A DNA stretch of 64,000 nucleotides from Silene conica. Taxonomy: Eukaryota > Streptophyta > Magnoliopsida > Caryophyllales > Caryophyllaceae. Under the pieces are notes generated by a model. It made no database searches. It was not told the DNA's origin and saw only the letters and a list, made by a program, of their open reading frames with translations. A program made the position numbers and the translations under genes. Each line of letters opens with the position of its first letter. The first letter of the stretch is position 1. This document shows positions 11,914 through 24,200 of this stretch, piece after piece. The stretch spans positions 30,971,568-31,035,567 of the forward strand of contig CM055319.2 of NCBI GenBank assembly GCA_029255685.2, read 5' to 3'.

Positions 11914-11925
11914 TGGTATCAGAGC
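11914..11925 (+). other. primer binding site, initiator tRNA-Met type
   Basis: TGGTATCAGAGC follows the 5' LTR after two bases. This is the standard plant Ty3/gypsy and copia PBS, complementary to the 3' end of initiator methionine tRNA. Confidence 0.9.
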
Positions 11926-12078
11926 ATTATTGCTCCCGACGCACTCATGTAATCCCCAAACTTAACTTGACCTATAACATCAAATAATGAATGAGAGATT
12001 TGGGTAGACTTAAGGACAAGTGGTAGACTGTTTGTACTTGCTAATTGTTAAGGTAATACTTGTTTTCTCTTTTGAAGG

Positions 12079-13212
12079 ATGGTGAGACCTAGGGCTGCTG
12101 ATAACATTGTGCTGCAAGCAATTCATCACTTGCTCGAGACTCAGAGACAGCAAGCAGGGAATGTTCCACCTCCTCCACCGCCAGGCAACGAGGCTAATCG
12201 TCCTGGTAGTTTCTCATGGATAGCTTCGCAAATGTCCCGTAGCCACGTGAAGACCTATGGTGGCGAGGTTGATCCGGTAGCTCTTACCGAGTGGTTCAGA
12301 GAGATGGAAAAGAGCTTCACTATGTATTCGGTGGGTAGAGAGGATAGAGTGCGGCTAGCCACTCACTTTCTGACCCTTGAGGCCGATAGGTGGTGGGCAT
12401 TGACTGGACCTACTTTCACTCTTGATCCTTTGTTCGATTGGGAGGCTTTTAAGGATAAGCTCGAGACGAGGTTTTATCCTAAGGAGCTCAGATCACAACG
12501 ACTCAAAGAATTCATGGATTTCAAGCAAGGAGACATGACAGTGCAGGAGTTCACGGACAAGTTTAATCAGTTGGCTCACTTTGCTTCTCGCTTCGTAAGG
12601 GATGAATCCGAGAGAGTCTACTTCTACAAAGGAAAGTTAGGTGCCCGCATTGAGAGTATGATTCGCAGAGATTCTTCTTCTTTCGTGGAGGTGTATGATG
12701 ATGCTATTTGGGCTGAGAATTCAATTAAGGCCATAGATGCTGAGGCTAGAGCTTCTTCTGCTCTCAGTTCCCCTCAGGCTCGCTCTCTTGGGAAGAGACC
12801 CCTTGATCCTTCACCTGATTCTCCAGAAATTCAGCATGAAAAGTTCCAGAAGATTGGTTCCTCCAAGACCATGGATCCCCGCCCTGCACCTGATCCTTCC
12901 TTGAAGTGTTTCAAGTGTCACAAGGCCCTTCATCCTGGTGTTAACTGTAACGGTGATCCCTACGTGTGCTACGCCTGTAAGAAGCCTGGACATCGCTTCT
13001 ATGAGTGTCCGGAGAAGAAGACTGTTATTGGGAGGACTGCCACTGCTTCTGGTGCTGTTCGAAAGCCGAAGACCAAGGGTACTGTGTATGTGATGAGCAG
13101 AGCTACTGCAGAGACTTGCCCTCAGTTGATCACTGGTACGTCTTCATCTTTGACCTTTCTCTCCTATCTTCTTCTAAGACCCCAAGGTCTTATCATTTGC
13201 TCTAAATCTTAA
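12079..13212 (+). CDS. Ty3/gypsy GAG polyprotein, gag only
   Basis: 377 codons from ATG 12079 to a TAA. A proline run (PPPPPPG, residues about 31-37) is followed by a retrotransposon GAG (capsid-like) domain at about residues 60-200, with LATHFLTLEADRWW, FKDKLETRFYP and MDFKQGDMTVQEF. A basic linker leads to a cysteine-rich tail with CFKCHKALHPGVNC and a canonical zinc knuckle CYACKKPGHRFYEC (CX2CX4HX4C). The protein should assemble particles and bind the element RNA. After the MSRATAETCPQLITGT motif, where protease would begin, the frame runs into about 20 unrelated residues and stops. No frameshift precedes that point, so a complete GAG can be made. Confidence 0.9.
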   Translation: MVRPRAADNIVLQAIHHLLETQRQQAGNVPPPPPPGNEANRPGSFSWIASQMSRSHVKTYGGEVDPVALTEWFREMEKSFTMYSVGREDRVRLATHFLTLEADRWWALTGPTFTLDPLFDWEAFKDKLETRFYPKELRSQRLKEFMDFKQGDMTVQEFTDKFNQLAHFASRFVRDESERVYFYKGKLGARIESMIRRDSSSFVEVYDDAIWAENSIKAIDAEARASSALSSPQARSLGKRPLDPSPDSPEIQHEKFQKIGSSKTMDPRPAPDPSLKCFKCHKALHPGVNCNGDPYVCYACKKPGHRFYECPEKKTVIGRTATASGAVRKPKTKGTVYVMSRATAETCPQLITGTSSSLTFLSYLLLRPQGLIICSKS

Positions 13213-13782
13213 TCTCTCCCGTGCACCGATTCTTATTTGTGCACCTGTAAATTCGCCAAGCTACCTTCCTTTCGATCAATTGCAACTTGTAAGACTTCGC
13301 AAACTTTGCTCTTTCTGAAAATTTTGAAAAGTAAGTGTGTTTTCGAAAGGATTTTGGTTAAAAGAAGTGGATAATCTTTCAACTTTGATAGGTTTTGGTG
13401 ATAATTTTTCGGGAAACCTGGTTTTAAAGAGTTACTGGCCTTGCAATTCGATTGATCTCAGCGTCGATTCGTCATTGAACTCGTTATTGGAGACGTCTGA
13501 TAACCTGAACGATGCTTACCGACACCGGATCGGTCTAAATTATGATTTTAAGATATTTAATTTTGGGACTTGTCTCAGATTTGGAATGTCGGGCTCTTGA
13601 ATGTACAACGAGAACCCCAACGTCCATTGACGAAGACCGGTGCCTTAAGAAGTTGTTTTCGAGATTTGTGAAAAGAACCTAAGTTTTGTATAACCGTTTA
13701 AGTGAAAACTTGGGTTTGTTAACCTCGTCCTTGTTACTGCTTTCAAGTTTCGAGGACGAAACTTTTTGAAAGATGGGGTGAT
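13213..13782 (+). other. gypsy element 3' non-coding region and polypurine tract
   Basis: 570 bp without a convincing gene; a short ORF at 13337-13600 has no recognisable motif. The last part (TTTCGAGGACGAAAC, then GAAAGATGGGGTGAT before the LTR) matches the usual sequence after the integrase of plant chromoviruses. The deletion therefore removed pol but kept the 3' signals. Confidence 0.75.
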
Positions 13783-16401
13783 TGTAACAGCCCGTATTTT
13801 TCGTAAAGGAATATTTTAATAAATTAAAGTTATTTACGGAGTTTAATAATAATTTAATAATAACCGTAAGTTTTATTTTAAGATATAACGTTAAAGTTCC
13901 ATCTTAAGTTGTTTATTTAAGAGGTCACAGTTATTTGGTAAATTCCGTTTTAAGTTGTCCGCTCCTTACATTTTGCAAACCCGACTCAAGTCCATAAAGG
14001 ACACCCTCCTTCTTCTTTATCACGTTGAAACCCTTCACCAAATAATAAAACAGTAACTTGTTTTCCTCCATTTCCACTCTTTTCATCTTCACTAAATCAT
14101 CATCCATTTTCTCGTTTCAACTCGGTTTAACTCAAGGTTTTCACCATCGCATTCCTCTCTCCATTTCTGATCTTTCTATCACTTTCGTTTTCAATTTCGT
14201 GAAACTTCATTTCGGGGCTGTTTTGCCTTAATCACGAAATTATCATTTTAATCCGTGTTTTTGTGCTTGAAGGTGGAGCTAATAACAACCCAGAGGAAGA
14301 GCTTGTGATCCTTGAAGAGTAAACCGGAGCATTCGCGGAGTAAAGGTGACGATAATGAGAAACTCGGCCTTTGTCTAAATTAGCACTTTATGTGATTTTG
14401 GTTGTGTTTGATAAATGTTAGTTTAGTCTTAAGTTCTTTAATGTTCTTATAATGTCTTATAAACTGATTTTGGTGAAGATTTGAGGAAGAATTTGATAAG
14501 AAAGTGAATTTAAGAGTATACATGTTAAGACCGGTTTAATTTGTGATTTTGTTGTTAAGACACGAAATGATTGTTTGTATACATGTTTTTATGTGTATTT
14601 GACATGGTAAACATGCTGGGAATGTCGAATTATTACCTAGAAACATGTATAGGAAGGATTGGTAATGGATTGGGAACGATTTCAATTGTCGAAATGTGCG
14701 ATTTTGGGAACAGGGACTCCCAGCCGGTGGGTTGACCGGCGGCCGGTCAACCGGCTGAGAGTCTCGTAGGTGGATTTTGAAGAACACTGAGGAAGGACCC
14801 TCAGCCGGTCGGCCGGCAGCCGGTCAGCCGGCTGAGAGCCCCTTCTTGGTGTTTTGAAGTGTGAAATTGAGAGTAAATGACTCTCAGCCGGCCAACCCGC
14901 AGCCTGTGCTGACCGGCTGAGAGCCCTTTTGGTATTTTGAAGTTGTTTTTGAAGAGTCAATGACTCTCAGCCGGCCAACCGGCAGCCTGTGGCTGACCGG
15001 CTGAGAGCCCCTGATGCATAATAAATTGCTTATAACTTTTGATTCATATGTCGGATTGCATTGATTCTTTTTCCGTATGCTTCGTATGCATGTTTGGAGT
15101 CCCCGAGGTTCGGGCGACACTATATTGGGTTCGGGAATAGAGTGAGGATAGAGACCCCCCGGTCGGGCAACCGAAAGGGAAACCGGCTCTCCCTCGGCTT
15201 AATTCCCGGGGTCAATTAAGTGTTGGTTTGAGTATACGTCGCTTGCATGATTGGTTATGAATCGAGTAAGTTCAGTAATAAAGTTGTCGGACTGTGATTT
15301 GGTTTAGGTCATAGTTTTGACGTGAAATGTGTTGTAGAACTGTGATTTGGATTAGGTCACAGTTTGGAATGTATTGTATTGTTGTAGGACTGTAATTTGG
15401 ATTAGGTTACAGTTCTGTGTTGCCTTTGGATTATGGGGTATGTTGTTGTAGGACTGTAATTTGGATTAGGTTACAGTTCTGTGTTGCCTTTGGATTATGG
15501 GGTATGTATTGTGGTGGGACTGTAATTTGGATTAGGTTACAGTCTTGTTTGCCTTTGTATTTGAGGTGTATTGTTGTGAAACTGTGATTAGGATTAGGTC
15601 ACAGCTTTTGGTTGCCTTTGTATTTATAAGGTGTATTTGTGCATATGGACACTAATTGCTGATATGGTATATACTTGCCTAGGATGGGGTACAGTGTTAC
15701 ATACTTGCTGTTGTACATCTGCTTGCCTAGAGTTGGTACAGTGTCAGATATGTATGTTGATAGTGATGAGTATATTACCTTGTTTATAGTATTGTTCATC
15801 CAAGGCATTGGATGACTCTTTATTCAGTTTCGTAAATGGTTTGGATTGAAAGACCCCCCGGCCGGGCAACCGGAAGGGAAACCGGCTCTCCTTCCAAATA
15901 GTTTCCGAAGATGGTTGAGAGCCTTTGCATAGTATTCGCATGATGATAGGAATTTGAGATGCTGAGATAAATGCTTCACATGATTGTTTATGTTGGAGTA
16001 TAATACTTGTATTTACATGTCCTGTGTTGTATGACATTAGGTGGCTATGAGAACTCTAGTCACTCCCCACTGACTGTGGCGCACATGTTGTATGTGTGTA
16101 GGTACTTAATGCTGTTCTTCAGGGGGTTACGTTGAGGCTAGCGAGCGATGATCCTTCATCGATGATTACCCATTCGTTAGCTAGACCTTAGCTTTATGTT
16201 TTCAGTATTTTTGTGCCTGTAGGGATATGCTATCCCGGGCTGCTTCTGTATAGTACTTATATACTTATCTATGTTTTTATCTTCCGCATGTTTAGTTTGT
16301 TAAAACACCTCGCATGTTTATTTATGTTGAAAAGTTTTAATTCCGCTGCATTTTTAGTACTTTGTGTGTTTTAAATTTCCGCTTTCGCGAGGGGTTTTAC
16401 A
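13783..16401 (+). repeat. 3' LTR of gag-only gypsy element
   Basis: 2619 bp with the same ends as the 5' LTR (TGTAACAGCCCG to GGGGTTTTACA) and the same cassettes. It carries three rather than six minisatellite units. By eye about ten substitutions or 1-bp indels separate the two LTRs. The target duplication GGGGT follows at 16402-16406. Confidence 0.93.
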
Positions 16402-18026
16402 GGGGTATTAGTTGGGTTGCCTGGTATCGTATGTGTAAGCCGAAGAGCTTGGGTGGGTTAGGTTTTCGGGATTTTCATATGTTTAACATGGCACTTCTAG
16501 GGAAGCAGGTTTGGCGACTATTGACGGATGAGAATTGCTTGTGGGCGCGAATTATGAAGGCTCGATAGTATCCGAATGACAGGTTTGAAAATGCAGGTCT
16601 TGGATTAAATCCTAGCTACACTTGGAGGGGTATCCTTGAAGCTAAGAGGACGTTGGTTAATGGGTTTAGGAAATGTATTGGGGATGGGCAGACTACTCGA
16701 ATATGGACTGATTCTTGGCTTCCATATACGGGTTCAGGCAGGATTTTATCTCCGTGCTCCCCGGGTCGGGAACTGATGAGGGTGAGTGATATTTTGGATG
16801 ATCAAGGATGGAAGGTGGAGCTGATAGATGGGTTGTTTCAACCTATTGATGCGCGTCGAATTAAGAGCATTCCGCTTTGTAGGCAGCGACCGTCGGATGA
16901 GTGGTATTGGAGTCCTACGAAAGACGGTATTTTCTCCGTTAAGTCCGCTTACCGGCTGTTAACAGGGATGGTGAGAGTGTAACTGATGTTGGGGCGTCAT
17001 CGTGGGAGAGGGAGAGCTGGCTGTGGAAGAGGCTATGGACAGTTCCGGTGTGGCCCCGAGTGAAGCTTTTCTGTTGGCAACTTTGCAGGGAAGCCCTTGC
17101 AACTGGATCAAACATTGCGACGCGAATCCGAGGTAATTTCTTTATGTCCTTTCTGTGTTTCTGCTAATGAACATAGCCTACATCTTTTTCGTTTTTGTGA
17201 ATTTGCTAAGGAGGTTTGGGGGAGGCTGGGATTAGAGGAGGATGAAGGGTCGTGTGGTGGGGGTATTAGGGATTGGGTGGAGGAGCGATGGAGGATTATG
17301 GATAGCAGCGAGATAACAAAATTCATGGTGGGGTGTTGGGCCTTGTGGGAGCACCGAAATAAAATTGTGTTCGAACAATGGCGGCCAGATGCGAGTTGGG
17401 TCTCTAACCGAGTCTTAGATATTTTATTTGAGCTGGAGTTTGATAGGACAAGGCCGGTAAATCAGTGCGAGAGACTGCAAGCGGAGATGGCAGGGGGTCC
17501 AGAGGGCTGGAAGCGTCCTCCCACGGGTTTTGTGAAGGTAAATGTTGATGCGGGTGTGCGCAGGGATATCGGAACTAGCTGGGGTGGGGTTTACCGTGAT
17601 GCTGATGGGGAAGTGGTATGGTGTGTGGCATGCTTGCAGGAGACGGATTGGGAGCCACATGTTGCGGAAGCGGCTGCGGCGTTCTCGAAGCTCGTAATAA
17701 AGGGCATCTGAATGTGGTGTTCGAAAGTGATTGTTTTCAAGTAATCCAAGCGTTGAAACAGAAGACTACTGGTCGTACTGTTTTTTATTTGATTATTCAG
17801 GACATTTTAAGTTGTTGTACGTATTTTAATTCTGTTGTTTGGTCTTTTACGCGTCGGGCGAACAATAATGTCGCTCATGTTTTAGCTCATTTGTCTCCGC
17901 TATCTGTAGGTAAGTCTGTGTGGTCGGAATTTGTTCCGGCGTCAGTGAATTCTGCTGTTATGATTGATTTTGTGTTTATGAAAGAAGGCATTTTGCCTTT
18001 CCATCAACAAAAAAAAAAAAAGAAAA
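16402..18026 (+). pseudogene. LINE 3' part: RT thumb, zf-RVT, RNase H, poly(A)
   Basis: Continuation of the LINE ORF2 split at 9097, starting with the second GGGGT target copy. It resumes with SWVAWYRMCKPKSLGGLGFRD, typical of the LINE RT C-terminus. A TAG at 16566-16568 and a frameshift near 16980 follow, then a zf-RVT region (WPRVKLFCWQLC, with a Cys/His set around 17150-17220) and an RNase H-like domain (PPTGFVKVNVDAG at about 17520, then FESDCFQVIQAL and RRANNNVAHVLAHL). The frame also shifts within the RNase H part near 17690. The element ends in a short A-rich tail (18008-18026). The dehydrogenase start codon lies only 190 bp further on. Confidence 0.9.
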
Positions 18027-18216
18027 AATAGTTTAGCCGTGTAGGTGACATGTCACATGTGTGATGTAAAAGTGTAAATGAATGACGTGGTTGTACAAGA
18101 ACCAGGGAACCAAAAAAACTAGTCCTTATTTGGGTGAAATAAATCCGGGACGATGGAGAGCATACTGCAAATTGCAAAATTGAAAATTGCAAGCAGGCAG
18201 AAACGAAAAGTGAAGA

Positions 18217-21200
18217 ATGCGGTGGATTAATCTACGGTTTATGATGTATCTGCGTTGTTTACGTTTGAGAAATAATTATAATTATAATTTGAATGTGTAT
18301 TCATCATCACCAACAGCTTGTTTCTCCTCCATATCTGAACCACGTATTTCCGTTTCTATGGTTCAAGGTGCTTCTAGGGGCATTGGCCTTGAATTTGTAC
18401 GTCCTTTTCATTTTCATTTTCCTCTTCCTTTTCCTTTTTCTTTCATTCGGAATTCTTTGTTTGCATAATATTAGGAATCATATTTGCTGCATTATGTGTC
18501 TTAACTTGGTGGTATTGAATTAGTGTTAAACTCAGACTCGTTTAGAAGTATCCGACCGCGTTCAAGTGTAGACTCGGCTAATTTATTGAAAAATATGCAT
18601 ATTTTGGTCCAAAATGAGGGTCCAAGTGTCATACCCATATCCGAGTTTTGAGTATGGGACACGTGTAGGCGAGTAACTTAGAAGAGTTGGAGTAACATGG
18701 GCAGAGAGTAAGTAAGCATAAGCTGATTGATGATTTGATTCCCATATAGGAGTATTCCGTAACTGGTTTAGTGTTTATTTTGACAGGTAAAACAGCTTTT
18801 GGAAATGGATAAGAGAGGGCATGTGGTGGCTACCTGTCGGAATCCTCAGAATTCAACTGGACTTGATGATCTCAAAACCAAATATACTGATCGCCTTAAC
18901 ATTCTTAAATTGGATGTTACCGCCGAAACCACCATTCTGGTATACTATCATTTTCTCAATTACAGGAAGCTGCATATTCTATCTGTCTCATCTAAATTTG
19001 AATCATCTTTCAGGATGCAGCTAATTCTGTCACACAAACATATGGTCATCTTAATCTTCTTGTCAATGCTTCTGGAATTCTTTCCATACCTCATGTGCTT
19101 CACCCAGGTACCTACCCTACCCTACCTACCAATAATCAATTCTACTCGGACTAGAATGCACACAATGTGGTTCATTTTCAATGCAGAAACTACCTTGACC
19201 AAACTAAACAAGTCGGCCATGATGCTTGCATATGAGGTTAATGCTGTCGGTCCTATCCTAGTCATCAAGGTACTCTTCCATTCCATTCCATTCCATTCCA
19301 TGCTAAACCCTCTTCCCTAATTATCCATCTTCCCTCTAATTCTAATGTAGTAGAATCATTTCTATTCAACTGAATTCATCATTGGATATGTTTAACTGGT
19401 TTAGGAACGAGGCAGGAACCCAGTGTTTCTTCGTTTTTATTGCTCAAACATACAATTCTAAAAATGTTAAGTAAGAGGTTGTTACTGGGTGATGCTCAGT
19501 CTGAGTACCATCAGACATAGAGAGTATTATATAAATAGATAATGTGAGGATTATGTTATATTTCATGAGTATGGTGGTTCAAAGTTCAGCACCACCTCAG
19601 TTTCCTACTCTTTTAGATGATGCACAAACACACTGATATGTAACGTCACCTATTTCAGTACAAACTCTTACTGGATTCTGTATCATTTTCCTTCCTTCCT
19701 CCCTTTATTTTAGATATACTTATGTATGCTTTTTCTGATTATACTTCCTCCCTTGGTTAACAGCACATGTGGCCCCTTTTAAAAGCTGGAGGAGGTGCAG
19801 GAACTACGAGGGATGCTGCAGTTGTGGCAAATCTGAGCGCCAGGGTGGGATCTATTACTGATAATCAGCTAGGGGGTTGGCATTCATATCGTGCCTCAAA
19901 GTCAGCATTAAATCAGTGTAAGTTTTTTTTAATATATATATTTTGGTTATATTATTCGTCAAAAGTAGCAAAAGCTTTCTATATACTTATGCTTTGAATG
20001 GGCTCAATAATCAGAACAAATCTCCAAACTCCCTTTTATGAACACATACACACTTTAAACAAACAAGCAACCTTGCAAAAACAAGTGGGTTCCATTAAAT
20101 TCACTCATTTCGCTTGACCTGAAATGAGTCAGCTTGTCAGGAAAGGTTGTAGATGTCAGGGAAAGCTCTTTATACATAACCACCAAGGTCTTCGCCGTAG
20201 TCGACCTCTAATCATAAAAAAGTTGATACTCACATAGTGAGAGTCTTAATGATTCAAAACTTGGATATATGGAAGGTTGGAGATGTCAGGGAAAGCTCTT
20301 TCCACATAACCAAACCCTTCCCCGAGTAGTCGACCTCTAATAGTAAAACTGCTTCGAATTGTAATCCTGTTAAAAGTTGACTAGTCCAACCGGCATGGGC
20401 ACTGAGTTTTAATTTGCATAGGTTTTAGCATGGGGAAATGCTTTCTCAATTTCTGCATGTCGTGTGTCACCTTATAATAATTGTCTTTCCTTTTCTCTCT
20501 GTTGATCTGTGCTTTCTGTTTACTTATTGTCACACTTGTTTGTATCACACATTACATAGGACTCGCAAGTCACATCAATTCCCTTCAACCTTTTTTTAAT
20601 GGGTGTGTTCTGATCTTTTTTTATGTCTGATATTTGAGTGTACTTCTTTAGATTATTTGTTTCCATATTTTGAACATGGGCAATGTTTTTATACACAAGG
20701 ACCACTGTATTTAAAGCGAGAATGCAGATTAAATTCTCTTGACCGTTGTTGGGCTCCATTTTCATTCTTTGGGGTAGTGGTTTAACCTCTGCAGAGCCTT
20801 CACTGTTTTCCAATAAATTTTAAGAAGCTCAGCATATTATATACATGCAAAACAATCACAATAATTGTGTCTCCAAAGCGAAAAGCTCCACTCGTTTGCT
20901 AGTTTTGACTGCATTTTGTTTTGCATGCAATGTTTGAGTACAAAGTCAGAATTTGTGATCATTTAAAGCTTAGTTCTGAGCTGTTTGATTTCACACTTGC
21001 ACAAATTGATACTCGTCGTTGAGGGTTTCAAAGATAAGATTTATAAACCAAACTAAAACTATAGATAGCGATAGTAAGGGTCGAACCACAGAGAGACAAA
21101 GTTAATTATGTTTGCAAATTTAAAGTCTATTGAAGTAACAAAGTTGGGGGTTTTCAAAGTTTGATTGGAACTAACAACTCAGATAACAAATAAGAGAAAG

Positions 21201-24200
21201 TCTAAAACAAGGGTAAAAGAATGATTGGAAACTTCGGTTCGCCATGGATAGGGTAAGTCAAAATTGGGTAAACAACTCATAAACACAATCTCAAGGGACA
21301 AAGAATAAACCTTTAGGTCAATATTCTACCCAATCCTTGCGGTCTTAGGGTTCCTAGAAAAGCACTAAACTTTCGTTCAAAGGGCAATTCCAAATTTGTT
21401 GTTAAACTAATTCTACCAATCTTTCAATCTAGAAGAATTAGTTCACCAACAAATGTAGAGATCGGTACAAAAATCATAAAACCAAGTAAAACCTAATTTT
21501 CGCCATGGTTCCCCTAATTCCCAATCATTGGAATTAGCTACTCATAATCATAAGACTAAAACTAATGAATCTCAAGAACTTCATGCGAGACAACATATTT
21601 GAGCAATAACGATTCAAGATAACAAAATATAAATTGAAATAACAAGAATAACAAGAAGATGGATTGAAACAATAAATAAGAATAATTGCATTAAAACTTA
21701 CAACCAAACGGAAATTGATGAACGAATCTGAAAATTGGAGTTCTCTCTCCTTCGGTCTAAAGTATTCTATGCTAATGAGGCTTAACCTAATTCTCATTAC
21801 CGAGTTTTGCTTAATAGTCTTTTCAAATTACAAGATTAAGAAAATAAACCGAAATAAAGAAACTAAACAGCTCAGCCAGGCTGCATGAAGGCGACTGCAC
21901 GTTCCTTCTTCTAGGGCTTCTCGAAGTGATTCCATGGCTCGTTCTAGATCAGCATCACCTAAATCTCACAACAACAACAATCATAACAGTCACAAACAAG
22001 GATCCAAAGGCAGTAGTCGCAATGAGAAGAAGCAAGGGCCAGGGGAAGAGGATGTCCTACGTACCAAAGCTATGCATGAAGTGAACCCTATCCCGGGTCT
22101 GTCATTTGAAGATGAAGAGAACCCAGAGGATACTTTTGAACTGGTTACTAAACGCAAGAAGAAAAAGAGTACAGCCAGTGATGGTAAAGCAAAGGATTCT
22201 GAACAAGTTGCAGTGTTAGATGAGGAGGAGGAAACTCTGTTCCAATTTACTGCAGAGGATACACAGGAGGAAATTGAATACTGGAAACACGCCATATATT
22301 GTTTTGTTCTAGGGGCTAACCCTCCCTGGGAAGTGCTCAATGGTTATGTGCATAGGGTTTGGGGCAAGCATGGTATTGACAAGGTATCCTTCCTCCCTAA
22401 TGGCATATTTATGGTAAGATTTAAGGAATTACAGGGTAAGGAGGCAGTCTTGAGGGCTGGCTATCACATGTTTGATAACAAGCCATTGATAGTAAAGGAA
22501 TGGCAGGAAAATATAGACTTGCTAAAAGAGGATGTGAAAATTGTTCCAGCATGGATTAGGTTTCATGGATTGCCCCTGAATTTTTGGGGTAAATGTATCC
22601 CTATCATTGCTGGGATGATAGACAATTACATCAAGTCTGATCAGGCAACATTACAAAAAACACGACTTGGGTTTGCTAGGACCATGGTTGAACTAAAAGT
22701 AGGGCAACAATTTCCCCCTACTGTCAAGTTCAAGGATGAGCATGGGGTGGTCATTGCAGTACAAGTCGAATATGAATGGAAACCACTCATTTGTGATCAA
22801 TGCAAAGGAATGGGACATGAAGGCAAGAATTGTCGTAGACATGCTCCTGCAAAACCAAAGGGGGCACCAAAGAAAATATGGCAACCTATTCCACAAAGTA
22901 AACCAGTTTTGTCTGAGAAAGAGTTCCCTGCATTGACCAGCAACCATCCACCTCAGAAAAAACAAGATCCTACATCAGGGTCTGTTCCTCCAGAAGGGAC
23001 TAGAGGGGATGAGGGTATTGGGACAAGACTAGAAGGACAGCAGAGTCAGAAGGAGGATGATGTTCATGTTCATGATACTGGTAACCCTTTAAATCCAGGT
23101 TCTCATGAATAGCTTAGGCTTCTGGAACGTGAGAGGTCTTAATAATGTAAATAAACAGTTGGTAGTTAAAAGTTTTATACACAATAATGATGCTTGCCTG
23201 TTTGGCTTGCTCGAAACCAAAATAAATGGTACTAATGTGAGCAATATATCACAAAGAATGTTGGAGGGGTGGTGTGTTACCACAAACTGTCAAATGCATA
23301 AGGGAGGTAGGGTATGGCTTATGTGGAGACCTAGTGTTTTTGAGGTCACAGTTCTCCATTATGATCCTCAGTTTATTCATGCCAAGATAGATGTCAAAGC
23401 CACAAAACAAAGTTTCTTGTTCACTGTTGTATATGCCTTTAATGAAGGGGAAGCAAGGAAGCCATTATGGAATCAGTTGAAATCAATTGCAGACTACTGT
23501 AACAGCCCCTGGGCTGTTGCATGGGACTTTAATACAGTGCTGTCACCTGATGAGAGGCTAGGGGGCAGCACAAAGCAAGCTGATATGGAAGACTTTCTTG
23601 ACTGTGTTCAGTATTGCAGCCTTACTGATATCCCAGCCACAGGGGCTTTCTTCACCTGGACCAACAAACAGGATGAGCGCCACAAAAAGTTTAGCAGATT
23701 AGACAGATTCTTGATCAATGATAAATGGAGTCAGGCATTCTCTGAGATGGCTGCACATTTCCATCCTGAAGGATTGTTGGACCATAACCCTTGCATTGTT
23801 CGAAATGTCAAAATGGAGGGGAGAAAGAATTCCAGTTTTAAATACTACAACATGTGGAGTACTGCTGGGGATTTTAAGCCTAAAGTTAAAGAAGTCTGGC
23901 AACAGCATTTTGCAGGAACTTTGATGTTCTCAGTCATTAAAAGACTTAAAGCTCTTAAACCTGTTCTGAAGGGTCTTAACAAAACTTGCTATGCAGATGT
24001 TGAAATCACAGCAACCAAAAAGAGTATGCAATTAAAGGAGGTCCTGGAATGTATTCAGGCAGACCCTTTGAATGCTGGTTTGATACAGCAGGAGATGGTT
24101 CTTATCAAAGAGGTGACATTCTGGAATAAGGCAAGAACCAGTTACTTACAAAAAGCAAAGGCTAACTGGATTCAAGATGGAGATAGTAATACTGCAATGT

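Larger units (their letters stand above)
9098..16401 (+). mobile_element. gag-only Ty3/gypsy retrotransposon (TR-GAG-like), near intact
   Basis: A complete 7304-bp element has 5' LTR 9098-11911, PBS 11914-11925, a single gag ORF 12079-13212, a purine-rich tract before 13783 and 3' LTR 13783-16401. It is flanked by the perfect target duplication GGGGT (9093-9097 and 16402-16406). Protease, RT, RNase H and integrase are missing. The ORF ends at the point where protease begins in related chromoviruses (after the QLITGT motif). This matches non-autonomous elements that keep only GAG and would need enzymes in trans. Outside the minisatellite I count about ten single differences between the two LTRs, so insertion was recent. 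Confidence 0.93.

Noticed and set aside
18293..18523. Alternative ORFs overlapping dehydrogenase exon 1
   Set aside because: Shadow frames running into intron 1; the SDR frame joins exon 2 with a proper donor and acceptor.
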